Assembly (NCBI GenBank): GCA_001874305.1
Contig: MPCU01000002.1
Location: forward strand, 186,001 to 250,000
Reading direction: 5' to 3'
Length of the DNA stretch: 64,000 nucleotides
Origin: Bacteriovorax sp. MedPE-SWde
GTDB taxonomy: Bacteria; Bdellovibrionota; Bacteriovoracia; Bacteriovoracales; Bacteriovoracaceae
The position numbers and the translations under genes are program-made. Positions 33,892-43,597 of the stretch are shown piece by piece. Position 1 is the stretch's first letter, and each line of letters starts with the position of its first letter. The notes beneath the pieces are model-generated. The model saw nothing but the letters and a program-made list of their open reading frames with translations. It was not told where the DNA came from and searched no databases.

Positions 33892-34599
33892 ATGAAATTA
33901 CTTACTGTTCCAAGAGTTTCACCAGAAGATAAATGCCCTTATTTAGATAATCTAAATGAGTGCCATGAATTCTTCTTTGCTGAACAAATAAAAAAAGAAG
34001 AAATGGACTTCTTGTTAGCAAAGGGCTGGAGAAAGTTTGGGCAATTTTTATTTAGACCACGTTGTCCTAGCTGTAGTAAGTGTATCCCTCTTCGTATTAT
34101 CACTAATGAGTTCAGTCTTACTAAATCATTTAGAAGAGTCTCTAATCGCAATAAAGATGTCATTGTAGAATTTGGTCCACTTCAATATAGTGAAGAACAT
34201 TTTCGAATATATAGAAAGCACTCAAAAGTGAGATTCGACGATAAACAAATAGAAAAAGAAGAAGATTTTAAACAAACTTTTTACTCTTATACTGGCACAC
34301 AGATAATGAGTGAATTCTTTCTTGACGGAAAATTAATCGCATTTGGAATCCTTGATAGAGGTACTAACTCTTTAAGTAGTGTCTACTTTGTTTATGATCC
34401 AGCTCTATCAAAAAGAAGCCTAGGCAACTTTGGTGTAATTAAAGAAATAGAATATGCAAGAGCGAGAAAAATGGATTTCTATTATCTAGGATATTGGATC
34501 TCTGAAAATAAATCGATGAAGTATAAAGCATCCTTTCGTCCATATGAAACTTATAGCTGGATTAAAAAGACTTGGGAAAGAGGTCCCGATGGATCTTAG
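33892..34599 (+). CDS. bpt: Aspartate/glutamate leucyltransferase (N-degron pathway)
   Basis: 235 residues from the ATG at 33892; a TTG 14 codons upstream is open but lies within the palindrome. Family motifs: CPYLDNL near the start, FRPRCPSCSKCIPLRI (zinc-like Cys pair) and YLGYWIS (NTE-C domain). The enzyme adds Leu from Leu-tRNA to N-terminal Asp/Glu, marking proteins for ClpS-ClpAP. The predicted -10 at 33880-33885 is so close to the ATG that the message may be leaderless. It is convergent with alkB. Confidence 0.9.
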   Translation: MKLLTVPRVSPEDKCPYLDNLNECHEFFFAEQIKKEEMDFLLAKGWRKFGQFLFRPRCPSCSKCIPLRIITNEFSLTKSFRRVSNRNKDVIVEFGPLQYSEEHFRIYRKHSKVRFDDKQIEKEEDFKQTFYSYTGTQIMSEFFLDGKLIAFGILDRGTNSLSSVYFVYDPALSKRSLGNFGVIKEIEYARARKMDFYYLGYWISENKSMKYKASFRPYETYSWIKKTWERGPDGS

Positions 34600-34605
34600 T
34601 AAAAA

Positions 34606-35205
34606 TTATTTTACTAATCTGAATGTAAGATTAATTCTTTGATCTACTCTCTTAGCTGTTTTATTTAACTGATGCTTCCAAAAGTGTTGAATTCTTCCCT
34701 CCATTATTAACAGACTCTTACTTGTCAGATTCTGCTCAATCTTTTCAATACTCTTATCCGTTCTATGTTTAAATACAATCTTTCTCTCTTGTCCAAAACT
34801 TACTGAAGCAATAACGGGGTCATTACCTAACTCAGGCTCATCATCAGAGTGCCATGAAGCATAATCTGAACCGTCACGATAAAGATTACATAAGCATGAA
34901 TTAAACTCAAGGCCGAGTTCACCTTCTATAAACTTCTTAATCTCTAATAGCTCTGGTATCCACTTCTCAGTTTTAAGTTCTACACCAGAATAGCTGTAGC
35001 TTACACCATCGTCACCATACCATGCCTGAAGGCGCGGTATATTATGGGTTTTACCATATAGAGTTATCTCATCCTGCTTCCAGTTAATTGCTGCATTTAA
35101 TTTATCAAAGTAGTTTTCTGAGAAAAATTCAGGATAGAAAGTTGCAAGACCATCTTGATTTAAGATGACTTGCTTTTCTTGATTTCCAAACATATCAAAT
35201 TGCAT
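34606..35205 (-). CDS. AlkB-family 2-oxoglutarate/Fe(II) dioxygenase (DNA repair)
   Basis: 199 residues, typical of short AlkB proteins. Iron ligands His119-x-Asp121 (SWHSDDEP) and His178 (HFWKHQ), and the 2-oxoglutarate-binding Arg pair in RVDQRINLTFR (about 186-196). It removes methyl or etheno lesions from bases. ATG 35205 lies two bases after the aapP stop, so it is probably the last gene of an aapJQMP-alkB transcript. No ada or other repair gene is adjacent. Confidence 0.92.
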   Translation of the reverse strand: MQFDMFGNQEKQVILNQDGLATFYPEFFSENYFDKLNAAINWKQDEITLYGKTHNIPRLQAWYGDDGVSYSYSGVELKTEKWIPELLEIKKFIEGELGLEFNSCLCNLYRDGSDYASWHSDDEPELGNDPVIASVSFGQERKIVFKHRTDKSIEKIEQNLTSKSLLIMEGRIQHFWKHQLNKTAKRVDQRINLTFRLVK

Positions 35206-35207
35206 GA

Positions 35208-35945
35208 CTAGTTGATTATCTGAGAAAGAAACTCTTTTGTTCTTTCGTTTTGAGGATTATCAAAGAATTCATGAGGAGTATTCTCTTCAAGGATCTGTCC
35301 AGCGTCCATAAAGATAACTCTATCAGCTACTTCTCTAGCAAATCCCATTTCATGAGTTACACAAATCATAGTAATTCCCTCTTTTGCAAGATCAACCATA
35401 ACCTCAAGAACTTCTTTTACCATCTCTGGATCAAGTGCTGAAGTTGGCTCATCAAAGAGTAGAATCTTAGGCTTCATACACAGACTTCTTGCAATGGCGA
35501 CACGTTGTTTTTGTCCACCAGAAAGTTGACCTGGAAACTTATGGGCCTGATCTGCGATCTTAACCATTTCAAGATACTGCATGGCCATATCTGTTGCATC
35601 TTTCTTTGGCATTTTTCTCACACGCATCGGAGCAAGAATAAGGTTATCTATAATTGAAAGATGTGGAAATAGATTAAAGTGTTGAAAGACCATTCCAACT
35701 TCTTTTCTAATTTGCTCAATATTTTTAAGGTCACTATTTAAAGGAATACCTTCAACATGAAGAGAGCCTTTTTGAAATTCTTCGAGACGATTTATACATC
35801 TAATCATCGTTGATTTTCCTGAACCAGAAGGCCCACAAACAACGATTTTTTCGCCTTTTCTTACAGAAAGATTAATATCTTTAAGCACGTGAAAATCATC
35901 ATACCACTTATTTAAATCATTTATTTCAATCATATTTTCAGACAT
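35208..35945 (-). CDS. aapP: Polar amino-acid ABC transporter ATPase
   Basis: 245 residues. Walker [10 protein letters not shown] (about 36-44), Q-loop [10 protein letters not shown], signature [13 protein letters not shown], Walker [13 protein letters not shown] and H-loop CVTHEMG. It matches the GlnQ/AapP subfamily of amino-acid importers. It follows both permeases with short gaps and its gene is next to alkB. Confidence 0.95.
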   Translation of the reverse strand: MSENMIEINDLNKWYDDFHVLKDINLSVRKGEKIVVCGPSGSGKSTMIRCINRLEEFQKGSLHVEGIPLNSDLKNIEQIRKEVGMVFQHFNLFPHLSIIDNLILAPMRVRKMPKKDATDMAMQYLEMVKIADQAHKFPGQLSGGQKQRVAIARSLCMKPKILLFDEPTSALDPEMVKEVLEVMVDLAKEGITMICVTHEMGFAREVADRVIFMDAGQILEENTPHEFFDNPQNERTKEFLSQIIN

Positions 35946-35949
35946 AGAA

Positions 35950-37020
35950 TTACCTTTCCTTCATCCCAAATTCTCTTTCAAGACGTTGAGAGTACTTAGA
36001 CATAGAAAAACAAAAAACAAAGTAGATTAAACCAACAAAGACATAGGCCTCAAGAGAGAAACCTAACCACTCAGGATCTCTTAAAGAAGTCTTAGTTGTA
36101 TTTAATAAATCAAAGAGTGCAATAATCAGAACTAAAGACGTATCCTTAAACATACCGATTGCAGTATTCACAGTTGGAGGTATTACTATCCTTATCGCTT
36201 GAGGAATTATTATACTTCTCATCGTATCAAAGTAACTTAAACCAAGTGTATGTGCCGCCTCATACTGCCCCTTAGGAATTGATGAAAGACCACCACGAAT
36301 AACTTCGGCCATATAAGCAGAGACAAAGAGAATAATTGCAATTTGTGCTCTTAAAAGTTTATCGAAGTTTACCCCTTCAGGTAAGAAGAGAGGAAACATT
36401 ACCGAACTCATAAAGAGAACAGAAATAAGTGGTACTCCTCTTATAATCTCAATGTAGACAACACTAATTGATTTAAGGACCTTTAGCTTTGATCTTCTCA
36501 TCAAAGCGAGAACTATTCCAAGAGGATAAGAACATACAATACCAATTGTAGCTAAAAGAAGAGTCAGAGGAAGTCCTCCCCACTTATCATTAGTTACTTC
36601 AGTTAATCCAAGGCCTCCTCCCATTAACCAAAAGATAAAGAATGTTGAAATTGACCAAAGGTAGGCTAACTTCTTATTCCAACGGTTAGGTTCCTTAGAG
36701 TAAAATAATGTTCCAATGAGAATTAGCATTGCACATGTCGGTCTCCAAAGCTGGCCATCAGGATAGAATCCAAAAATAATAAAGCGAGTTTTTTCAAATA
36801 GAAATGGAAAACAGAATCCGCCAGCTTCACGGCAAACACTTGCGCCACCTGACCACACCCCTTTTATAAAGATCCACGTAAATAGTCCTTCAATACCCTT
36901 CCAAATGAAGGCCAAGAGGAAAATTGAGATTACAGAGTTTGTTGGTGTATTAAATAGATTCTTCTTAAGCCATATAGCAAATCTTTCAAAGAATGGTTTT
37001 TTAGATATTAATTCTGTCAT
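35950..37020 (-). CDS. aapM: General L-amino-acid ABC transporter permease (AapM-like)
   Basis: 356 residues. About eight hydrophobic segments; the C-terminal half has the binding-protein-dependent permease EAA loop [20 protein letters not shown] (about 245-264). The long N-terminal part with two extra membrane segments and the Cys-containing loop is characteristic of AapM, which with AapQ makes an asymmetric pore. Two bases separate it from the aapQ stop. Confidence 0.9.
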   Translation of the reverse strand: MTELISKKPFFERFAIWLKKNLFNTPTNSVISIFLLAFIWKGIEGLFTWIFIKGVWSGGASVCREAGGFCFPFLFEKTRFIIFGFYPDGQLWRPTCAMLILIGTLFYSKEPNRWNKKLAYLWSISTFFIFWLMGGGLGLTEVTNDKWGGLPLTLLLATIGIVCSYPLGIVLALMRRSKLKVLKSISVVYIEIIRGVPLISVLFMSSVMFPLFLPEGVNFDKLLRAQIAIILFVSAYMAEVIRGGLSSIPKGQYEAAHTLGLSYFDTMRSIIIPQAIRIVIPPTVNTAIGMFKDTSLVLIIALFDLLNTTKTSLRDPEWLGFSLEAYVFVGLIYFVFCFSMSKYSQRLEREFGMKER

Positions 37021-37022
37021 CG

Positions 37023-38174
37023 CTATCTCTCCACTATCGCAAATCTCTTATTAAACCAATTCATAAAGAGAGAAGTTAATAAAGAGAAAGTGAGATAAAC
37101 AATCATTATCAAAAATACACATTCAACTGCCTGACCTGTTTGATTCATCGTTGTATTCGTAATAGCTACAAAGTCAGGAAAGCCAATTGCCACAGCTAAT
37201 GAACTGTTTTTCGTAAGGTTTAAAACTTGTGATGTAAGAGGTGGAACAATTACTCTTAGAGATTGAGGTAGAATAATTCTCTTGATCGTATCTACCTTAC
37301 TAAGCCCTAAGGAATGTGAAGCTTCCCACTGTCCCTTGGGAATAGATTGAATTCCAGCTCTTGTAATCTCTGCATTAAAGGCCGCTGTATATATAACAAG
37401 ACCAAATAAAAGGGCCGCAAATTCAGGAGTAAGATTATATCCTCCAGTGAAGTTGAAACCTTGAAGTTTTGGAACGGAGAACTCTGTAGAAGCTCCCATT
37501 AGCGCCCAAGTAATAATAGGAAGTAGGAATACTAAGAAGTTTAACTTTTCCCATAGAGGTGATTCTACTCCCGTTTCATTAACTAACTGATCCCTCTTAC
37601 TATCAAGTAGAAAATATCCTATTACAGAAAAGATCAAAACTATAAGTGATACGCTAAAACTAGTAATATCAACTGGCGAAGGAATATTAAGTCCTCTATT
37701 CGATAGAAATACTGATGGCAATATTTCGATTGCTTCTTTAACAGCAGGTAGTCCCTCTGTTAATAATGCATACCAAAGAAATAACTGAAGAAGCAGAGGT
37801 ATATTTCTAACTGTTTCTATATAAACTCTGCATATTTTCTTAAGCATCCAATTATCAGATAAATGACCTAGACCAATTAAAACACCCAATACCACTGCTA
37901 AGATATTTCCAATAATAGCGACTTTAAGAGTATTTAATATCCCTACTCCCAAAGCCTTGAGGTATGTATCGTCTGACCAATACTCAATTAAAGACTCTCC
38001 AATATCAAAGCCGGCCTCCAGTTCAAAGAAACCAAAGCCAGTTGCGATATTAAGTTTTGCCAAATTCATTTGGGTATTGTGAAAGAGGTAGCCTATAAAG
38101 GCAAAGACACTAAAAAGGCCCAAAACTTGAATAAGTAGGGCCCTTTTCTTTTCATCTCGAAAGTTTTTTAACAT
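37023..38174 (-). CDS. aapQ: General L-amino-acid ABC transporter permease (AapQ-like)
   Basis: 383 residues, with a long N-terminal extension and a C-terminal permease core carrying the EAA motif WEASHSLGLSKVDTIKRIIL (about 292-311) and PPLTSQVLNLTKNSSLA. It pairs with AapM to pass amino acids from the binding protein. Its start lies eleven bases after the binding-protein stop. Confidence 0.9.
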   Translation of the reverse strand: MLKNFRDEKKRALLIQVLGLFSVFAFIGYLFHNTQMNLAKLNIATGFGFFELEAGFDIGESLIEYWSDDTYLKALGVGILNTLKVAIIGNILAVVLGVLIGLGHLSDNWMLKKICRVYIETVRNIPLLLQLFLWYALLTEGLPAVKEAIEILPSVFLSNRGLNIPSPVDITSFSVSLIVLIFSVIGYFLLDSKRDQLVNETGVESPLWEKLNFLVFLLPIITWALMGASTEFSVPKLQGFNFTGGYNLTPEFAALLFGLVIYTAAFNAEITRAGIQSIPKGQWEASHSLGLSKVDTIKRIILPQSLRVIVPPLTSQVLNLTKNSSLAVAIGFPDFVAITNTTMNQTGQAVECVFLIMIVYLTFSLLTSLFMNWFNKRFAIVER

Positions 38175-38185
38175 TAATAAAAACC

Positions 38186-39184
38186 TTATCTAAATGGAGG
38201 AGAATACATTAGACCACCATTAGTCCAAAGAGAGTTAAGTCCTCTCTTAAGTTTCAGCGGGCTATTCATCCCAATATTAGCTTCATAGATTTCACCGTAG
38301 TTACCAAGTTTTTTTACAACATTGTAAGCCCACTTCTCATCTAGATTAATTGATTTTCCAACACCTGGTGTTCTTCCTAAGAATCTTTTAATTCTTGGAT
38401 CTTTTGATTTTTTGAAAGTATCAACATTCTTAGAATTCAGACCAAGCTCTTCTGCTTGAATAAGAGCGAACATAGTCCACTTTACAATATCAAACCACTC
38501 ATCATCACCTTGTCTTACGGCCGGAGCAAGAGGTTCTTTAGAAATAATTTCAGGAAGGATTACAAAGTCTTCAGGCTTTTTGAACTTACTTCTTTCTGCT
38601 GCAAGTCCAGATGCATCTGTCGTAAATGCATCACAACGACCTTTAACAAATGATTGAACAACTTCGTCATTGCTTTCAAAAACAACTGGTCTAAGCTTCA
38701 TTCTATTTGCTCTGAAGTAATCAGACATATTTAACTCAGTCGTCGTCCCCTGTTGAGTACAAACACTAGCGCCATTAAGTTGCTTTGCACTTGTGATTCC
38801 AGACTTCTTTCTCACCATAAAAGCTTGTCCATCATAGTAAAGTGGAGTCGTAAAATTTAGCCCCGTAGAAGTATCTCTTGAAAGTGTATTTGTTGTATTT
38901 CTTGAAAGTACATCAATCTCACCAGACTGAAGTGCTGTAAATCTTTGTTGAGCATTTAGTGAAACATACTTTACTCGTGAACCGTTACCAAAAATAGCAA
39001 TTGATAAGGCCTTACAGAAATCAACATCAATTCCAACCCAGTTTCCTTTACTATCAGGATATGAGAACCCAGGAAGTCCTGTTGAAACACCACACTTTAA
39101 ACTTCCACGTTTCTTAATAGCGTCGAGAGTTTTTCCAGCAAAAATACTTGTACTGAGCAATGCCAGTATTAACAACTTCTTCAT
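38186..39184 (-). CDS. aapJ: Amino-acid ABC transporter substrate-binding protein (AapJ-like)
   Basis: 332 residues. Sec signal MKKLLILALLSTSIFA, then a type II periplasmic binding fold with KCGVSTGLPGFSYPDSKG, GIDVDFCKALSIAIFG and FTALQSGEIDVLSRNTTNTL, all AapJ/BztA hallmarks. Cys residues in KCGV, ASVCTQQ and GRCDAF probably form disulfides. It captures L-amino acids in the periplasm and delivers them to AapQM. It is first in its operon, 222 bases from the divergent repeat protein. Confidence 0.94.
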   Translation of the reverse strand: MKKLLILALLSTSIFAGKTLDAIKKRGSLKCGVSTGLPGFSYPDSKGNWVGIDVDFCKALSIAIFGNGSRVKYVSLNAQQRFTALQSGEIDVLSRNTTNTLSRDTSTGLNFTTPLYYDGQAFMVRKKSGITSAKQLNGASVCTQQGTTTELNMSDYFRANRMKLRPVVFESNDEVVQSFVKGRCDAFTTDASGLAAERSKFKKPEDFVILPEIISKEPLAPAVRQGDDEWFDIVKWTMFALIQAEELGLNSKNVDTFKKSKDPRIKRFLGRTPGVGKSINLDEKWAYNVVKKLGNYGEIYEANIGMNSPLKLKRGLNSLWTNGGLMYSPPFR

Positions 39185-39406
39185 TAAAGATACCCCTTAA
39201 ATAAATATTAGAACCCTACTATTTTAAACTAATAATATTCGATACTTAAAGAAGATTATACCTGAGTATGCCACTATGTTATGGCAGCAATTTTCACCCC
39301 CAAAACTATGTAAACATCTGATTTTTAAAGAATAGCACTTCATATAGTAGGAGAATATGCCGATAAAAACTAAAATATATATATAAATAATTGAGGAGTT
39401 GCTTCT

Positions 39407-41539
39407 ATGAAGGCAATAAATGTAATCAGAAAATTTATAACAGTACTTACTTGCTCGATGCTTGTCGTAACTCAAGTTACATTGGCTTCACCTCCTGACA
39501 CAGCTGGACTTCCATCTGTTTCTAAAGCACATGATGATGCAACAGAGGCCTTTGCAAAAGCGGCGGCTGATGAAGCTCTTGCAAAAGCTGAAGCAAAGGA
39601 TGCAGCTGATAAAGCTCTTGAACAAACAAAGGCAAAGAAGGCTGCGGATGATGCTCTAGCACAAACAAAGGCAAAGAAAGCTGCGGACGATGCTCTAGCA
39701 CAAACAAAGGCAAAGAAAGCTGCGGACGATGCTCTAGCACAAACAAAGGCAAAGAAAGAAGCTGATTTCAACACACCAGGGATGCCATCAAAAGAGCTGG
39801 CCGGCGAAACTTCAAACGAAGCGAATTACTGTTTAGAAGACCCTGCACAAAAACCAAAGATCGATAGTTGCAAAGAAAAGCGTATGCAGTTTAACTGTCA
39901 CCTACAACGTTGTGTCGCTCCAGATGATAATGAACTTTATAATGATGAATATAATGACTGTAATAAAACGACAGTAGAAGCTGACAAAGCTTCATGTAAA
40001 GAAAACTTAAAGACAGTTGCAAACTCTATTGATGGCCATGACGCTAATATGGCAGATAACACAAAGTTTGCAAAAGATAATAAGAGTCATTCAATGATGA
40101 GTAATGCAGGAGTAGCTGTTGATGCAGGTATGACTATTTATCTAGGAATGATTGCCTTAGGTCCTTTAACTCTTCCTGATTGTATTTCAGGAGGTATCTC
40201 TCTAGGTGTTTCTGCACTATCTCTTATGTATAAGATGTCTACTAGAGATAAGTATAAGCAAAAATTTAAGGCCGCGATCAGTATGATGAATAATATTGAT
40301 AAGAAAGATAAAAAGGGCTGGAACCACAATACACAAATAGCAACATTAGATATGGAGATTAAAGCTCTAGAGCTTATAAAAGAAGCAGCTGAAGAAAAGA
40401 TGAAGTATCACAAAACACTTAAGACTATGAGTTCAGTAGTTTTAGGTATTGCAACCACTGAAGCTATTGTTTGTTCATTAGTTTATTCTGGTTGTCCACA
40501 AAATGTAGCTTGTGCTGTAAGAACAGCTGTATTTTCTGCCGCAGGACTTGCCCTAGAAATACAAGCTTATAATGGCGTGAAGGAAAAGAGAAATGATGCA
40601 AATACTGCATTGACTCAAGCAAAAGAGATAAGAGTAAAACTACAAGGTCTATACAATGTAGACTCAGACTCAATGTCATTTTCAAATCCTCAACTAGCAA
40701 TGGGAGCTAATGGACAGCTACAGATGGCACAAGTTAATACTAATAATGGCGATCAAAACGAAGTTGATGGTTCTCAAGTAGGATCGGGAAGTTGTTTAGC
40801 TGAAGATGGAGCTATCGGTTCATGTCCTTGTGAGGGAGACTCATGTCAAACTTTTGATTTTAATCTTCCTGGAAATAGTGGCCTAGAAGCATCTGTTGCA
40901 AAGAGAATGAATTATGCAGGATATGAGAAAGGAATGAATTCAGCTGCAAGCGGGAATATAAATGATTTAGACTTTGCTTCTAGTGACAAGAACTTTGCCC
41001 TATCGAGTAAAGTAAATAATAGACTATTGAAAAAAGCATTAGGAACAAAGTCACTTACTCCAAAACAAAAAGCATCTTTTCAAAAGATTAAAGATGGATT
41101 TGAATCTCGAGGGGAAATTGCAAAAACAGTAGGTTTTGGATCTCCTATGAGACTGGCACTTTTATCAAATAAGTTTAGTGGTGCCAATGAAGGACTTGAT
41201 CCAATAGGTAAAGCTAGCTCATCTGCAGTTTTATCAGATAAATCAAAGAAGAAGTCTAAAGCGATTTATTCAAAAGGTGGAGCAGGTTTAACAGCTCTTC
41301 AAAAGAGACTACAAGCTCTAAAAGATAGTCTTAATATGGATGAAAATGGTATAAAGGTTGGTAGTAACGGGAACGTTTTTGGAGAAGAGAAAGGCCTTCT
41401 TGATAAAGGGCTTGGTGCTGAAAATCTTCAGACAGAGGCAGATATAGACTCAGTTCATCCTGATGAGAAGATCTCAATTTTTAAGATTATTTCAAATAGA
41501 TATAATGTTCTTAGAGTAAGAAAGAGGTTTGCTAAGTAG
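39407..41539 (+). CDS. Large secreted/membrane repeat protein of unknown function
   Basis: 710 residues. Signal peptide-like start with MLVVTQVTLA. Residues 40-120 are an Ala/Lys/Asp-rich helical region with three 13-residue repeats of the type QTKAKKAADDALA and a partial fourth. A Cys-rich stretch follows (about 140-205, eight cysteines). Two hydrophobic segments (about 245-275 and 343-385) suggest membrane insertion or a hydrophobic core. The rest is helical and rich in Asn, Gly, Ser and Lys. No family is recognised. GAGGAG precedes the ATG by about eight bases, and a terminator lies just beyond at 41571-41596. Confidence 0.78.
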   Translation: MKAINVIRKFITVLTCSMLVVTQVTLASPPDTAGLPSVSKAHDDATEAFAKAAADEALAKAEAKDAADKALEQTKAKKAADDALAQTKAKKAADDALAQTKAKKAADDALAQTKAKKEADFNTPGMPSKELAGETSNEANYCLEDPAQKPKIDSCKEKRMQFNCHLQRCVAPDDNELYNDEYNDCNKTTVEADKASCKENLKTVANSIDGHDANMADNTKFAKDNKSHSMMSNAGVAVDAGMTIYLGMIALGPLTLPDCISGGISLGVSALSLMYKMSTRDKYKQKFKAAISMMNNIDKKDKKGWNHNTQIATLDMEIKALELIKEAAEEKMKYHKTLKTMSSVVLGIATTEAIVCSLVYSGCPQNVACAVRTAVFSAAGLALEIQAYNGVKEKRNDANTALTQAKEIRVKLQGLYNVDSDSMSFSNPQLAMGANGQLQMAQVNTNNGDQNEVDGSQVGSGSCLAEDGAIGSCPCEGDSCQTFDFNLPGNSGLEASVAKRMNYAGYEKGMNSAASGNINDLDFASSDKNFALSSKVNNRLLKKALGTKSLTPKQKASFQKIKDGFESRGEIAKTVGFGSPMRLALLSNKFSGANEGLDPIGKASSSAVLSDKSKKKSKAIYSKGGAGLTALQKRLQALKDSLNMDENGIKVGSNGNVFGEEKGLLDKGLGAENLQTEADIDSVHPDEKISIFKIISNRYNVLRVRKRFAK
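39623..39763 (+). repeat. Tandem 39-bp in-frame repeats
   Basis: Three full units of 39 bp begin at 39623, 39662 and 39701, with a partial one from 39740. Units two and three are identical and unit one differs at two sites. They encode QTKAKKAADDALA. Near-identity at DNA level points to recent duplication or slippage, so copy number may vary between strains. Confidence 0.9.
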
Positions 41540-41541
41540 TA

Positions 41542-42603
41542 CTAGCAACAACCTTCAGAATTATCACAAGGAGCTTCAGTTTGAAGCTCTTTTTTTATGT
41601 CTGTAAGAACCTTATTTAAGATATGCTTAAAGCGTAGCTCTTCAAATGCTACTGCCCTACCCCTAACGCTATTCTTATCAAACTCTTCAAGTTTTTGAAT
41701 TTCATTGAAAATACTAGAAGGTGCTTCATAGAAACCTTCTCCAAATTCAACAAAGCTATTTCCTGGAGAAAAAACAGGTCTCGCGCTTGCCATAGTCTTA
41801 AGTGACCATACTGGTAGATCACTCTCTTCTAGATCAATAAGGTAGAGACAACCACTAATAAGAGGGGCCATTTCTCCACCACAACGATTTCCATAGAAGT
41901 GCTGTTCATGAGCAGTTTTTAACTCCTCTAAGTGATCGTCTTTACCAATGAACTTAAACTTAATTTTAGAACTCTCCAGTGAATCAATAATCACCTTTGC
42001 CTTTTCTAAATCAAGAGGTTCAGAGTTAACGAGAATATAATCTCTTTGGAAGAGAGCATCTGGAAGTATTTTATAGTCCCCTAGTTTAACAGGAGGTCTC
42101 ACAAGTTTTGCTTTTTCATGAAATGAAGCAGGAATGAGATCAAGTCTACTTGTCCATAGTTCATCTGCCTGCCTAAGACCTTTCTTTTGAAAGCTCTTAA
42201 CAAGTGTAGAGAAAACAAATTCTTTAAAAGACTTCTTTCTAGGCTTCTTATTAATGTCTTCAACAATGAAGCTTAGCATCTTTGTCTCATCACATTTCTT
42301 AATACCATGTGAAAAGCCACGTGAAATATTGATAATGAGATCAACAGAACATGGAATGAAGAGGTTCTTACTCGCAGACGGAATAAGGTAGCTATTCTTA
42401 ATTAATGTATCCCACGACTTTGTAAAATTACTTAGAAAAGTTGATTTGATCTGCCTCATTTCAACGGGGCCGACAACAGAATTTTGAGCGTGAACAATTG
42501 TATAGAGATCACAATTATCTCCAACCATATCAAGAACTGCTTCTACAGCTTCAAGGTAATAATCTCTATCTACAATGGCATCACAGCTAACAACTATCTT
42601 CAC
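41542..42603 (-). CDS. Glycosyltransferase-like protein (WbaZ/GT4-like)
   Basis: 353 residues. The N-terminal VVSCDAIVDRDYYLEAVEAV and the region with SFIVEDINKK resemble lipopolysaccharide mannosyl/glycosyltransferases of the GT4 group, and C-terminal FEFG-like SFVEFGEGFYEAP fits the sugar-nucleotide contact. The conserved E-x7-E is not certain. It ends in CDNSEGCC. It lies downstream of the UDP-sugar decarboxylase gene with 19 bases between, consistent with surface-polysaccharide synthesis. Confidence 0.65.
   Translation of the reverse strand: MKIVVSCDAIVDRDYYLEAVEAVLDMVGDNCDLYTIVHAQNSVVGPVEMRQIKSTFLSNFTKSWDTLIKNSYLIPSASKNLFIPCSVDLIINISRGFSHGIKKCDETKMLSFIVEDINKKPRKKSFKEFVFSTLVKSFQKKGLRQADELWTSRLDLIPASFHEKAKLVRPPVKLGDYKILPDALFQRDYILVNSEPLDLEKAKVIIDSLESSKIKFKFIGKDDHLEELKTAHEQHFYGNRCGGEMAPLISGCLYLIDLEESDLPVWSLKTMASARPVFSPGNSFVEFGEGFYEAPSSIFNEIQKLEEFDKNSVRGRAVAFEELRFKHILNKVLTDIKKELQTEAPCDNSEGCC
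41571..41596 (+). terminator. Terminator of the repeat-protein gene, inside the convergent glycosyltransferase gene
   Basis: GAGCTTCA / TGAAGCTC (41571-41578 with 41582-41589), three-base loop, followed by seven T. It lies in the last 55 bases of the opposite-strand coding region, so this sequence serves both as protein code and as terminator. Confidence 0.85.
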
Positions 42604-42622
42604 TTCAACTTTCCTAATCTTC

Positions 42623-43585
42623 TTACATCAATGATTTAAAATATTCAGAAGTAGCAACAAGCCCTTCTGCAAAAGTAACTTTTGGTAGGTATCCAAGTTT
42701 CATAACTCTTGAGATATCTGGACGTCTTCTCTTTGGATCATCTTTTGGAAGTTCACTGAAAGAAAGCTCAGATTTTCCACCTAGTGAATCTAGAATTAGA
42801 GCGGCACAATCTTTAATCGTATACTCGTCTGGGTTACCGATATTATATGGCATATGATCACCAAGCATAAGAACATGGTCAATCGCATTAACTAAATCTG
42901 AAACATAGCAGAATGATCTCGTCTGAGAACCATCACCGTAAATTGTAATATCATCACCCTTTAAAACTTGGTTAACGAAGTTAGGAATAACTCTTCCATC
43001 GTCTGGTCTCATACGAGGGCCATAAGTATTAAAAATTCTGATGATACGTGTATCAACATTATACTTTGTTTTATATGTCATTGTTATAGCTTCAGCATAT
43101 CGCTTAGCTTCGTCATAACAACTTCTTGGTCCAATTGGGTTTACATGACCAACATATGATTCAACCTGAGGATGAATCTCAGGGTCTCCATATACTTCAG
43201 AAGTAGAAGCTTCTAAAAACCTTGCTCCATGATCTTTTGCAAGTTCAAGTAGCTTCATTGTTCCTTCTGAATTAACTCTCATTATTTCTAAAGGTATGAT
43301 CTTGAAATCTATTGGCGATGCTGGTGAAGCAAGTGAAAGGATGTAGTCAAATTTTACATCTTTAAAGTCTGGAAGACCTTCATATATATTACATTCAGTG
43401 AATGTGAAATTCTCATACTTACTTAGTAATTCAATATTAGACTTTGATCCTGTAATAAAGTTATCAAGACCGTGAACTTTGGCACCTTTCTTTAAGTAAA
43501 GTTCTGCCATATGTGAAGGAACAAATCCCGCACTACCTGCGATTAAAACAGTTTTACCTTCCATAGATTCTGGTAATTTCATCAT
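42623..43585 (-). CDS. UDP-glucuronate decarboxylase-like SDR (UXS family)
   Basis: 320 residues. Rossmann motif GSAGFVPSHMAELYL (about 17-31), a Ser/Thr in SLASPASP, and the catalytic Y-x3-K in SCYDEAKRYAEA (about 156-167). RIFNTYGPRMRPDDGRVIPN and the IYGDGSQTRSFCYVSDLV region match UXS enzymes that turn UDP-glucuronate into UDP-xylose, and the related dTDP-glucose dehydratases. It is upstream of the glycosyltransferase in the same operon. Confidence 0.87.
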   Translation of the reverse strand: MMKLPESMEGKTVLIAGSAGFVPSHMAELYLKKGAKVHGLDNFITGSKSNIELLSKYENFTFTECNIYEGLPDFKDVKFDYILSLASPASPIDFKIIPLEIMRVNSEGTMKLLELAKDHGARFLEASTSEVYGDPEIHPQVESYVGHVNPIGPRSCYDEAKRYAEAITMTYKTKYNVDTRIIRIFNTYGPRMRPDDGRVIPNFVNQVLKGDDITIYGDGSQTRSFCYVSDLVNAIDHVLMLGDHMPYNIGNPDEYTIKDCAALILDSLGGKSELSFSELPKDDPKRRRPDISRVMKLGYLPKVTFAEGLVATSEYFKSLM

Positions 43586-43597
43586 TGTGAATACTCC

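Noticed and set aside
39623-39763. Tandem repeats suggestive of a CRISPR array
   Set aside because: The units are contiguous, have no spacers and keep a single reading frame inside a long gene. They are coding repeats.
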